Origin: Campylobacterota bacterium
GTDB lineage: Bacteria > Campylobacterota > Campylobacteria > Campylobacterales > Sulfurovaceae
Assembly: GCA_013153675.1 (NCBI GenBank)
Contig: JAADEA010000144.1
Location: forward strand, 1 to 8,627
DNA length: 8,627 nucleotides
Reading direction: 5' to 3'
Shown: positions 1 through 6,112 of the stretch, in pieces
Layout: each line of letters starts with the position of its first letter
How positions within the stretch are numbered: position 1 is the first letter of the stretch
The notes under the pieces: generated by a model
What the model was told of the DNA's origin: nothing
The model's input: only the letters and a program-made list of their open reading frames with translations
Database searches by the model: none
Position numbers and translations under genes: made by a program

Positions 1-21
1 TTCGATCTCAATATTAGGCAA
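1..21 (-). CDS. Possible 5' end of a divergent gene with a TTG start (partial)
   Basis: Only seven codons are inside the window, reading M-P-N-I-E-I-E from a TTG whose complement lies at 19-21. The call rests on the initiation region: an AAGGA ribosome binding site sits six bases before the TTG, and an extended -10 (TGATAAAAT) lies about 40 bases upstream on the same strand. TTG with a strong Shine-Dalgarno is also used by the DedA gene in this window. The product cannot be recognised. A competing reading is a plus-strand gene tail open from 1 to 90; the plus-strand promoter at 37-45 argues against it but does not exclude it. Confidence 0.35.
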
Positions 22-36
22 GAGATTTCCTTCTTT

Positions 37-45
37 TGTTATAAT
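37..45 (+). promoter_or_regulatory. Extended -10 promoter of rsmD
   Basis: TGT directly followed by a perfect TATAAT (40-45) sits in a T-rich stretch. Transcription would begin near 52, giving a leader of about 28 bases that contains the AAAAGG ribosome binding site at 68-73. It faces the leftward promoter at 60-68, so the two elements would compete for overlapping DNA. Confidence 0.55.
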
Positions 46-59
46 TTTACTCTGTTAAC

Positions 60-68
60 ATTTTATCA
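60..68 (-). promoter_or_regulatory. Extended -10 for the leftward gene
   Basis: The minus strand reads TGATAAAAT, an extended -10 element. The expected transcription start near 52 would leave a leader of about 30 bases before the TTG at 21. The same nonamer precedes tlpA at 6799-6807. No -35 is recognisable, as is usual for Campylobacterota sigma-70 promoters. Confidence 0.35.
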
Positions 69-79
69 AAAGGTCTCTA

Positions 80-691
80 ATGAGAGGTAAAAAAAGGCTT
101 AAAGAGTTTAAAATTCCAATAATTAGTGGAAAATATAAAGGAAAAAGAATATCTATACCAGATACTCCTACAACAAGAAGTTCAAAATCTATTCTTAGAG
201 AATCTCTATTTAATACACTCCAGCAAGATATTATTGGATTAAATTTTGTAGAGGTTTTTGCAGGAAGTGGAAGTGTAGGACTTGAAGCATTAAGCAGAGG
301 GGCAAATGAGGTCTATTTTATAGAAAAAGATAGAGATGTTTATAATATTTTAAAAAAAAATATAGAAATTATAGATAAAGAGAGATCAAAAGCATACAAT
401 AGTGATAGTTTTGAGATATTTGATACTATCTATAATAACCTTAAAGAAAAAGGCATTAAGAGCATATTTTATTTTGATCCACCTTTTAATATAAGGGAGG
501 GAATGGAGGATATATATAAAAAAAGTATAGATTTAATTGAGAAATTAAAAGATGATTTTGTATATATGGTTATTGTTGAGCACTTTTCACAAATAGAATT
601 TCCTCAAAAAATAGGAAATCTAATAAAAATAAAATCAAGAAAATTTGGCAAAAGCACTCTTAGTTACTATAAAAGAGAAGATAATGAGTAA
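80..691 (+). CDS. rsmD: 16S rRNA (guanine966-N2)-methyltransferase RsmD
   Basis: RsmD methylates N2 of G966 in 16S rRNA during 30S subunit assembly, using S-adenosylmethionine. The 203-residue protein is close to the family's usual length of about 190-200. The N-terminal basic segment has the family pattern ISGKYKGKRI (15-24) followed by TRSSKSILRESLFN (32-45). The SAM-binding motif I is EVFAGSGSVGLEALSRGA (58-75), followed by an acidic residue after the next strand (IEKD, 81-84). The catalytic N6/N2-amino-methyltransferase motif is DPPF (133-136). The ATG start is supported by AAAAGG six bases upstream. The 3' end overlaps the next gene by eight bases, so the two are translationally coupled. 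Family assignment is firm; the exact target base is inferred from the family. Confidence 0.93.
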   Translation: MRGKKRLKEFKIPIISGKYKGKRISIPDTPTTRSSKSILRESLFNTLQQDIIGLNFVEVFAGSGSVGLEALSRGANEVYFIEKDRDVYNILKKNIEIIDKERSKAYNSDSFEIFDTIYNNLKEKGIKSIFYFDPPFNIREGMEDIYKKSIDLIEKLKDDFVYMVIVEHFSQIEFPQKIGNLIKIKSRKFGKSTLSYYKREDNE

Positions 692-1493
692 AAAAAGCAT
701 AATTATATTTTTAACTCTCTTAATAGCCATTGTACTTTTTACATTTTTTGGAGATCTAATTTGGCATCAATCTCCATATAAATTTAATAAAGATGCTATA
801 TTATCTCCTCCATCTTTTGCACACCCATTTGGAACAGATAGACTTGGAAGAGATATTTTAGCAAGAGTCATTGAAGGTGGAAAGGTATCTTTAATAATTG
901 GCGTAGGCTCAGCTATTATCTCCTCTTTAATAGGTCTAATTATGGGAGTTAGTGCTGGATATTTTAGAGGATGGTGGGATAAGAGTTTTGTGGTAATTGT
1001 AGATCTATTTTTAACTTTTCCTACATTCTTTTTACTTTTAACTCTTATTTCTTATATGCCAGCTTCTACATTAATATTAATAGTTGTAATATCAATTACA
1101 GGGTGGATGTCTACTGCAAGATTAATTAGAAGTGAGAGTTTTAAGATAGCCTCTTCTCCTTATATTAAAATATTAAAAGTAGCAAAAGTGCCAACAATTA
1201 AGATAATATTTAAATATTTCCTTCCAGCTTTAGCTCCTATATTTTTTATTAGTTTTACATTTGGAGTAAGTGGAGCAATATTGGCTGAGAGTTCTTTAAG
1301 CTTCCTTGGTCTTGGAATTATGCCGCCTCAAATGAGCTGGGGTTCTATCTTAAGCGATGGAAAGAGTGTAATGGAGATAGCATGGTGGGTTAGTTTCTTT
1401 CCAGGATTTTTTATATTTTTAGTAACATTCTTACTTATTCAACTCTCAGACTATCTTCAACAAATTACAAATAAAAGAGAGATTAAAAGATAA
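684..1493 (+). CDS. DppC/OppC-type ABC transporter permease with degenerate EAA loop
   Basis: This is an inner-membrane permease of the binding-protein-dependent peptide/nickel ABC family (269 aa). It carries the family's N-terminal signature HPFGTDRLGRDILARVIEGG (47-66), a GWWD segment after the second helix (96-99), and the C-terminal ESSLSFLGLGIMPP block (202-215). About six hydrophobic helices are visible, near 5-22, 68-94, 101-121, 126-143, 183-206 and 235-255. The start is taken as ATG 684, which overlaps the rsmD end by eight bases with AGAG upstream; an earlier in-frame TTG at 645 lies inside rsmD and has no comparable support. The cytoplasmic coupling loop is unusual: where relatives have an EAA...G motif, this protein has K162-I163-L164 and K168. 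No substrate-binding protein, second permease or ATPase gene lies beside it, so its substrate is unknown. Confidence 0.88.
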   Translation: MSKKSIIIFLTLLIAIVLFTFFGDLIWHQSPYKFNKDAILSPPSFAHPFGTDRLGRDILARVIEGGKVSLIIGVGSAIISSLIGLIMGVSAGYFRGWWDKSFVVIVDLFLTFPTFFLLLTLISYMPASTLILIVVISITGWMSTARLIRSESFKIASSPYIKILKVAKVPTIKIIFKYFLPALAPIFFISFTFGVSGAILAESSLSFLGLGIMPPQMSWGSILSDGKSVMEIAWWVSFFPGFFIFLVTFLLIQLSDYLQQITNKREIKR

Positions 1494-1504
1494 TCTCCTC
1501 TTTT
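1473..1504. terminator. Bidirectional hairpin over the permease and yebC stop codons
   Basis: A near-perfect dyad has a left arm at 1473-1485 and a right arm at 1491-1504, with a five-base loop (AAAGA) and one bulged base. The outer stem is AAAAGAG paired with CTCTTTT, so each strand ends in a short U-run. It contains the TAA of the permease (1491-1493) and touches the TAA of yebC (complement of 1503-1505). With only nine bases between the two genes, it is the obvious shared terminator. Confidence 0.6.
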
Positions 1505-2240
1505 ATGCTAAATTTGTATATACGGCTTGAACATCCTCATCATCTTCTAATTTTTCAATAAGAGCAGTCACATCATCCATCTGTTCATATGTAAGCTCTA
1601 ATGGCATATTTGGAACTCTTTGTAATTGAGCTTTTTTTATCTCTATACCTCTTTCTTCTAAAGCTTTATTTATTTCTCCAAAAGATTTATAATCACCAAT
1701 TACTCTTATAATCTCTTTATCGCTTCCATCTTCCTGGGGAACTTTATCCTCTTCAATATCTTCTACTCCATAATCTATTAACTCTAATGTTAACTCATCT
1801 AAATCTATATCATCTCTTTTATCAAACTCAAATATAGCTTTTCTACTAAACATAAAATCTAAAGATCCACTTGTTAATAACTCTCCCGAATTTCTTGCTA
1901 ATATTGCCTTAATATTTGCAACTGTCCTTGTAGGATTATCAGTGGCACACTCAATATACATTAAAGTACCATGAGGACCTTTTGCTTCATATACAATCTC
2001 TTTAATCTGAGCTCCATCTTTTCCTAAAGCTCTTTTAATTGCAGCCTCAATATTTTCTTTTGGCATATTATGAGCTTTTGCATTTAAAATAGCAGTTCTT
2101 AACTTTGGATTCATTTCAGGATCAGGTCCGCCCTCTTTTGCAGCAATAGTAATCATTCTTCCAAGTTTTGGAAAGAGGCGTGACATTGTTCCCCATCTTT
2201 TTAATTTAGCAGCTTTTCTATATTCAAAAGCTCGTCCCAT
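1503..2240 (-). CDS. yebC: YebC/PmpR/TACO1 family protein
   Basis: This cytoplasmic family was long annotated as transcriptional regulators. Some members are now known to act in translation, helping ribosomes through difficult sequences such as proline runs. The 245-residue length is typical. Visible family blocks are KEGGPDPEMNPKLR (35-48), NMPKENIEAAIKR (58-70), YEAKGPHG (84-91), TDNPTRT (100-106) and GSLDFMF (125-131), then an acidic C-terminal half. The N-terminus starts MGRAFEYRKAAKLKRWG instead of the MAGHSKWANIKHRKAA form of E. coli, a variant I associate with Campylobacterota and Bacteroidetes. ATG at 2240 has AAAGGAT four bases upstream, and an extended -10 lies at 2268-2276. Which of the two roles applies here cannot be told from sequence. 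Confidence 0.93.
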   Translation of the reverse strand: MGRAFEYRKAAKLKRWGTMSRLFPKLGRMITIAAKEGGPDPEMNPKLRTAILNAKAHNMPKENIEAAIKRALGKDGAQIKEIVYEAKGPHGTLMYIECATDNPTRTVANIKAILARNSGELLTSGSLDFMFSRKAIFEFDKRDDIDLDELTLELIDYGVEDIEEDKVPQEDGSDKEIIRVIGDYKSFGEINKALEERGIEIKKAQLQRVPNMPLELTYEQMDDVTALIEKLEDDEDVQAVYTNLA

Positions 2241-2248
2241 AATTATCC

Positions 2249-2270
2249 TTTTGCAATTTTTTTTGCAATT
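2249..2270. repeat. Two direct copies of TTTTGCAATT in the yebC leader
   Basis: TTTTGCAATT occurs at 2249-2258 and again at 2261-2270, a 12-base period. The core TTGCAA is itself palindromic. The copies run from the yebC ribosome binding site back to its -10 element, where a repressor or an autoregulatory RNA-binding protein could act. The region is AT-rich, so chance is possible. Confidence 0.45.
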
Positions 2271-2276
2271 ATACCA
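2268..2276 (-). promoter_or_regulatory. Extended -10 promoter of yebC
   Basis: The minus strand reads TGG directly before a perfect TATAAT. Expected transcription start is near 2261, giving a leader of about 20 bases that includes the ribosome binding site AAAGGAT. No -35 is recognisable. Confidence 0.6.
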
Positions 2277-2305
2277 CCTATAACATCTTTTAAAAATTAT
2301 CCATC

Positions 2306-2314
2306 TGCTATAAT
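2306..2314 (+). promoter_or_regulatory. Extended -10 promoter of the DedA gene
   Basis: TGC directly followed by TATAAT. Transcription would begin near 2321, leaving a leader of about 20 bases. It is back to back with the yebC promoter in a 101-base intergenic region that holds nothing else I can identify. Confidence 0.6.
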
Positions 2315-2330
2315 CTTTTAATAGTTTTTA

Positions 2331-2336
2331 AAGGAG
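2331..2336 (+). promoter_or_regulatory. Strong ribosome binding site deciding a TTG start
   Basis: AAGGAG lies five bases before TTG at 2342. The first in-frame ATG is codon 25, inside the first membrane segment, so the TTG is the credible start. Confidence 0.7.
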
Positions 2337-2341
2337 AGCCA

Positions 2342-2917
2342 TTGTTAAAAGAGATTGTTGATTTACTACTTTTATTTGCTGAACATACTGGTTATTTTGG
2401 AGTATATCTATATATGTTTTTAGTAGGTACCTTTATTCCAGTACCAAGTGAAATTTTACTTATTCCATCTGGCTATCTTGCATCAACTGGTCAAAAAAAT
2501 CTAATTTTGCTAATTATTTTTGGAGCTTTAGGAAGTTTAAGTGGAGCTCTCTTTAACTACTATTTTGCAAAATTTATAGCAAGAAAATTTGTAAAAAGAA
2601 GACTTTTAGCAAGAGTAACTAAATTTTTTAGAAGACATGGAAAGATATCTGTCTTTTTAGCCCCTCTTACTCCGGGACTTGGACAATATATATCTATTCC
2701 TGCAGGATTATCTCATATGAAATTAAGCTACTTTATACCTCTTACCCTTTTAGCAAATACAATTTGGGTCTCTTTTATGTTATTAATTGGATATATATTT
2801 GGAGAGGGAGCAAAAGCTCATAAAAGCGCTTTTTATTTTTCTCTTATTTTATTTGCCGCAGTAATTGTTGTAGCTTCTATTTATGTATTAAGAGAGATTA
2901 AAAAAGATAAAAGATAG
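2342..2917 (+). CDS. DedA/VTT-domain inner-membrane protein lacking key charged residues
   Basis: DedA-family proteins are inner-membrane transporters or scramblases; some flip undecaprenyl phosphate or phosphatidylethanolamine, and E. coli YqjA/YghB support membrane homeostasis. The 191-residue length fits. The family frame is clear: a re-entrant segment with FIPVPSEILLIPSGYLA (31-47), a glycine-rich helix GALGSLSGALFNYYFAK (61-77), the block PLTPGLGQYISIPAGLSHM (108-126), and further helices near 128-153 and 164-184. The residues usually considered functional are altered. The acidic residue five positions before PxPSE is V28, and the two arginines of the RxxPxxR motif are P108 and G114. E37 in PSE is kept. 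The protein may belong to a distinct subgroup with a different substrate. The start is TTG, supported by AAGGAG and a nearby promoter. Confidence 0.85.
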   Translation: MLKEIVDLLLLFAEHTGYFGVYLYMFLVGTFIPVPSEILLIPSGYLASTGQKNLILLIIFGALGSLSGALFNYYFAKFIARKFVKRRLLARVTKFFRRHGKISVFLAPLTPGLGQYISIPAGLSHMKLSYFIPLTLLANTIWVSFMLLIGYIFGEGAKAHKSAFYFSLILFAAVIVVASIYVLREIKKDKR

Positions 2918-2925
2918 TTTTATCT
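2905..2925. terminator. Hairpin over the DedA and RNase T2 stop codons
   Basis: AGATAAAA (2905-2912) pairs perfectly with TTTTATCT (2918-2925) around the loop GATAG. The loop contains the TAG of the DedA gene (2915-2917) and the right arm contains the TAA of the RNase gene (complement of 2920-2922). The stem is A/T-rich and U-runs are short, so termination may be weak. The two genes are only two bases apart, leaving no other place for a terminator. Confidence 0.45.
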
Positions 2926-3621
2926 CCTCCTTTTCCTAAATAGCCCTGCTCCATCTACAATTGCTTCTACACAATTGCCTCTAATTCTTTTTGCTCCTTT
3001 TAATAGATCTTTAATTTTATCCCCTTTACCTTTTAGAGAGATTCTAATCTCTTTTAATAGTCCTCTATTACAAAAGATTGCAATTTTAAATCTATTCTCT
3101 CTTCCATATATTTTTCCAAAAATATTTTGAATTTGATTTATTCTAATTCTCTTTCCAATATTTTCTCTTAAAAAATCTCCAATTTTTGACTCATCTATCT
3201 CTTTTGTAAGAGAGATAGCATCTCTAAAGTATCTATTTGGATCTTTACTATAGCAGCTCCCATGTTTATAATATTCATGTCTATGTAAATATGAAAGAGC
3301 TCCTGGCATATATATAAGAAGCTCTTTTTTTAAAGATTCATCCAAATTTAAAGGTGGAAGGGCACTCCATCTTTTTGACTTATCTAATTTAATAATATCT
3401 TTAGGAACATCACAGTAGCTTTTAGAGGGCCAAAGTCCATGAAGTACTAATCTATTATTATAAAGATCAATTTTACACTCTTTTTTATTTGGTTTAAATT
3501 CACAAAATGTATTATGCCAACTTAGAGCTAATATATTATCTTGGCTCTTTTTAAAAAAGTTAAAAGAAAAGCCAAAAATTGCCTCTAAAAAGAATATTAA
3601 TATTAATAAATATTTAGCCAT
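2920..3621 (-). CDS. Secreted or periplasmic ribonuclease T2 family protein
   Basis: RNase T2 enzymes (E. coli RNase I relatives) cleave RNA without strict base specificity through a 2',3'-cyclic phosphate intermediate, normally outside the cytoplasm. The 233-residue protein begins with a hydrophobic signal-peptide-like stretch (4-19). Active-site block CAS I is LHGLWPS with catalytic His61. CAS II is HEYYKHGSC with His115, Glu116 and His120; the usual Trp after HE is Tyr here. Cysteines at 40, 49, 70, 123 and two more near the C-terminus could form the family's disulfides. The tail FRKRRR is strongly basic. ATG 3621 has AAGGGG just upstream, and purL ends 14 bases before it on the same strand, so the gene is probably co-transcribed with purL. 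Periplasmic location is inferred from the leader. Confidence 0.9.
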   Translation of the reverse strand: MAKYLLILIFFLEAIFGFSFNFFKKSQDNILALSWHNTFCEFKPNKKECKIDLYNNRLVLHGLWPSKSYCDVPKDIIKLDKSKRWSALPPLNLDESLKKELLIYMPGALSYLHRHEYYKHGSCYSKDPNRYFRDAISLTKEIDESKIGDFLRENIGKRIRINQIQNIFGKIYGRENRFKIAIFCNRGLLKEIRISLKGKGDKIKDLLKGAKRIRGNCVEAIVDGAGLFRKRRR

Positions 3622-3635
3622 CTCGCCCCTTTATT

Positions 3636-5852
3636 TTATAGATCTTGCTCAATAATTTCTCTAAATCTATTAAAATAGATATCTTTTAGATTATCTAAAT
3701 GATAGCTAAGTGAATCTATTATTAATTTATCTCCTCCAACCTCTCCAATTATTTCAAACTCTATACCTATCTCTTTTGCTAAATTTTCTAATTCTTCTCT
3801 ATTTTCTCTATTAAAAGTTACTATTGCTCTTGATGGACTCTCTTCAAATATATATCTTTTATTATCAAAAGAGGTTTTAATATTAGCACCCCTATCTCCA
3901 ACCATAGCCATTTTATATAAGGCAACTGCTAAGCCCCCTACATTTATATCTTTAGCACTATTTAATAGAGATTTTCTATTTGCTTCAATTACAAATTTCC
4001 AAAGTTTTAGCTCTCTTTCGTAATCTAAATCACTTATAGAGCCTGCTATTTGTCCAAACAGCTCTTTTAAATATAAACTTCCTCCAAATTCACCTTTACT
4101 TTTCCCAACTAAAGCAATTAAATCCCCATTATTTATAAAGTGGCTTTTTAATACCTTTGTAGCATCATCATTTACTCCAACCATCGCTATTGATGGAGTA
4201 GGATAGATACTAATACCATCAGTCTCATTATATAAAGATACATTTCCACTTACTACTGGCGTATTTAACTTCTCACACGCTTCTTTAATGCCTTCACATG
4301 CCTTGGCAAATTGCCACATCACCTCTGGATTTTCAGGATTTCCAAAATTTAAACAATCTGTAATAGCCTTTGGAGTAGCCCCACTCATTGCAACATTTCT
4401 ACCACTCTCCATCACTGCAAGAGCAGCTCCTTTAAATGGATCAATATAACAGTATCTTACATTACAATCACTACTCATAGCAATAGCTTTATTACTCTCT
4501 TTTACTCTAATAGAACTTGCATCAAGTGAACCGGGATATTTAGTAGTGTTAGTCAAAACAGATGAGTCATATTGTCTATATACCCAATTTTTATCAACCA
4601 CCTCAATAGAGGAGATTAATTTTAAGAATGCTTCATCAATATCAACACTATCTAAGTCAACTTTAATATCTTTTATCTCATCTAAATAAGCAGGTCTTTT
4701 AACTGGTCTATCAAGTTCTGGAGCCTCTTCACTCACAGGAGCTACTGGAATATCTGCAACTTTCTCTCCATACCAAAATATCTCCATTCTTCCACTATCA
4801 GTTACCTCTCCAATAACTTCAGCATCTAAATCCCACTTTTTAAATATCTCAATAACTTTATCTTCACTACCTTTTTTGGCACAAATTAACATTCTCTCTT
4901 GAGATTCACTTAACATAAACTCATATGGAGTCATTCCCTCTTCACGAGCTGGAACTTTATCTAAATATAATTTCATTCCACTCCCACTACGACCAGCCAT
5001 CTCAAAAGAGCTACTTGTAAGTCCAGCTGCTCCCATATCTTGGATTCCTACTACATAATCTGTTTTAAAAAGTTCTAAACAAGCTTCAAGTAACAATTTC
5101 TCTGTAAATGGATCTCCAACTTGAACAGTAGGTCTTAACTTTTTAGACTCCTCATTAAAACTATCACTACTCATTACAGCCCCACCAAGACCATCTCTTC
5201 CAGTTTTGCTTCCTACATAAATTACTGGATTTCCAATTCCCTCTGCTCTTCCATAGAAGATCTCATCTTTTTTACAAATTCCAAGAGTAAAAGCATTTAC
5301 TAAAATATTTCCATTATAACAGCTCTCAAAACTCATCTCTCCACCAATTGTAGGAACTCCCATACAATTTCCATAACTTCCAATTCCCTCTACTACTCCT
5401 CTAACAAGGTGGCGCTGATATCTATTTGTTTTACTATCACCATCAATATCTCCAAATCTTAATGAATTTAAATTAGCAACAGGACGTGCCCCCATTGTAA
5501 AAACATCTCTTAAAATTCCTCCAACTCCTGTTGCTGCTCCTTGAAAAGGCTCAATATAACTTGGATGATTATGGCTCTCCATCTTAAAGACTGCTGCTAT
5601 TCCATCTCCAATATCAATTACTCCTGCATTTTCACCTGGACCTTGAATTACCCATGGAGCTTTTGTAGGAAATCCCTTTAGATACTTTTTAGAAGATTTA
5701 TATGAGCAATGCTCACTCCACATAGCACTAAAAATACCAATTTCTACCAAATTAGGCTCTTTCCCTAAAATCTTTTTAATATGTTCATAATCTAATGGAG
5801 TTAATTTATGGGCTTTTAAAATCTCTTCTAAATTTTCTAATTTTTGACTCAT
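3636..5852 (-). CDS. purL: Phosphoribosylformylglycinamidine synthase subunit PurL (small type)
   Basis: PurL catalyses the ATP-dependent conversion of FGAR to FGAM in de novo purine synthesis. The 738-residue length marks the small PurL, which works with separate PurQ (glutaminase, supplying ammonia) and PurS subunits; neither is in this window. Visible family features are [10 protein letters not shown] with the active-site histidine near residue 48, MESHNHPS (91-98) for Mg-ATP binding, [14 protein letters not shown] (111-124), and in the second half [28 protein letters not shown] and [12 protein letters not shown]. These are the two repeated AIR-synthase-like halves. The ATG is preceded by GAAGG in a short leader. 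The RNase T2 gene follows 14 bases after its stop. No damage is seen. Confidence 0.96.
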   Translation of the reverse strand: MSQKLENLEEILKAHKLTPLDYEHIKKILGKEPNLVEIGIFSAMWSEHCSYKSSKKYLKGFPTKAPWVIQGPGENAGVIDIGDGIAAVFKMESHNHPSYIEPFQGAATGVGGILRDVFTMGARPVANLNSLRFGDIDGDSKTNRYQRHLVRGVVEGIGSYGNCMGVPTIGGEMSFESCYNGNILVNAFTLGICKKDEIFYGRAEGIGNPVIYVGSKTGRDGLGGAVMSSDSFNEESKKLRPTVQVGDPFTEKLLLEACLELFKTDYVVGIQDMGAAGLTSSSFEMAGRSGSGMKLYLDKVPAREEGMTPYEFMLSESQERMLICAKKGSEDKVIEIFKKWDLDAEVIGEVTDSGRMEIFWYGEKVADIPVAPVSEEAPELDRPVKRPAYLDEIKDIKVDLDSVDIDEAFLKLISSIEVVDKNWVYRQYDSSVLTNTTKYPGSLDASSIRVKESNKAIAMSSDCNVRYCYIDPFKGAALAVMESGRNVAMSGATPKAITDCLNFGNPENPEVMWQFAKACEGIKEACEKLNTPVVSGNVSLYNETDGISIYPTPSIAMVGVNDDATKVLKSHFINNGDLIALVGKSKGEFGGSLYLKELFGQIAGSISDLDYERELKLWKFVIEANRKSLLNSAKDINVGGLAVALYKMAMVGDRGANIKTSFDNKRYIFEESPSRAIVTFNRENREELENLAKEIGIEFEIIGEVGGDKLIIDSLSYHLDNLKDIYFNRFREIIEQDL

Positions 5853-5878
5853 CTTTTACCTTCACAATTAGAGTAATT

Positions 5879-5884
5879 TTTATA
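5879..5884 (-). promoter_or_regulatory. Possible -10 of purL
   Basis: TATAAA on the minus strand lies 26 bases before the purL ATG, giving a leader of about 20 bases that holds GAAGG. Unlike the other promoters here it lacks the TGN extension, so it may need an activator. Another TATAAA-like element lies further upstream near 5920. Confidence 0.35.
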
Positions 5885-5895
5885 GCTATTGCCTC

Positions 5896-5913
5896 TCCAT
5901 TTAATCCATTTAA
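5896..5913. repeat. Tandem 9-base repeat upstream of purL
   Basis: TCCATTTAA occurs twice in perfect tandem (5896-5904 and 5905-5913). The pair lies inside a dyad TCTCC (5894-5898) / GGAGA (5914-5918). A second dyad, AGGAG (5913-5917) / CTCCT (5927-5931), shares its left arm with the first. Relative to the proposed purL start point, the repeats cover the -25 to -41 region, where a regulator could bind. Confidence 0.5.
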
Positions 5914-5986
5914 GGAGAATTTATAACTCCTATATTAGGGCTTGAGAGGAAAATTTATTATACCAAATTTACCTATATCTTAATTT

Positions 5987-6004
5987 GTGAAAAAGTGGTG
6001 AAAA
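5987..6004 (+). promoter_or_regulatory. GTGAAAA direct repeats, candidate regulator site of the peroxiredoxin gene
   Basis: GTGAAAA begins at 5987 and again at 5998, an 11-base period (one helical turn). If transcription starts near 6037, the copies lie at about -50 and -39, the usual placement for an OmpR/PhoB-type activator. The site was recognised by pattern only; no regulator is identified. Confidence 0.3.
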
Positions 6005-6024
6005 CAACTGGATAATTTTTTTCT

Positions 6025-6030
6025 TATAAA
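6025..6030 (+). promoter_or_regulatory. Possible -10 of the peroxiredoxin gene
   Basis: TATAAA within TTATAAAAT, after a T-run. It would start transcription near 6037 and produce a leader of about 75 bases, the longest in the window. There is no TGN extension. Confidence 0.4.
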
Positions 6031-6050
6031 ATAATTTATCTTTAAGTTAA

Positions 6051-6088
6051 TTTTCTTTAAAATTCTTAAAGAAGAAATTTTTTCTTCT
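6051..6088 (+). promoter_or_regulatory. Two mutually exclusive hairpins in the peroxiredoxin 5' leader
   Basis: Hairpin A pairs 6051-6060 with 6066-6075: ten base pairs, one of them G-U, around the loop AATTC. Hairpin B pairs 6070-6077 with 6081-6088: eight perfect pairs around TTT. They share bases 6070-6075, so only one can form at a time. Hairpin B ends 12 bases before the AAAGGA ribosome binding site (6101-6106). Both stems are A/U-rich and individually weak. Confidence 0.4.
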
Positions 6089-6112
6089 AAAAATTTTTCA
6101 AAAGGATTGATA

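Noticed and set aside
1..90. Plus-strand open frame from the window edge to a TAA at 88-90, possible tail of an upstream gene overlapping rsmD
   Set aside because: No family pattern is recognisable in its 29 residues, it would overlap rsmD by 11 bases, and a perfect extended -10 for rsmD lies inside it. Sequence further left would decide.
645..683. Earlier in-frame TTG start for the ABC permease
   Set aside because: It lies inside rsmD without a ribosome binding site, and adds 13 residues before the normal N-terminal helix; ATG 684 is the better start.
5943..5984. 13-codon plus-strand frame starting at TTG after an AAGGAG-like sequence
   Set aside because: The AAGGAG is about 25 bases too far upstream and the peptide has no recognisable features.
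6003..6016. Partial DnaA-box-like sequence (CTGGATAA) in the purL-peroxiredoxin spacer
   Set aside because: A single imperfect match with no cluster of boxes and no dnaA nearby; not evidence of an origin.
6024..6040. PerR/Fur-like operator over the peroxiredoxin -10
   Set aside because: Only the left half (TTATAA) resembles the PerR consensus; the right half does not match.
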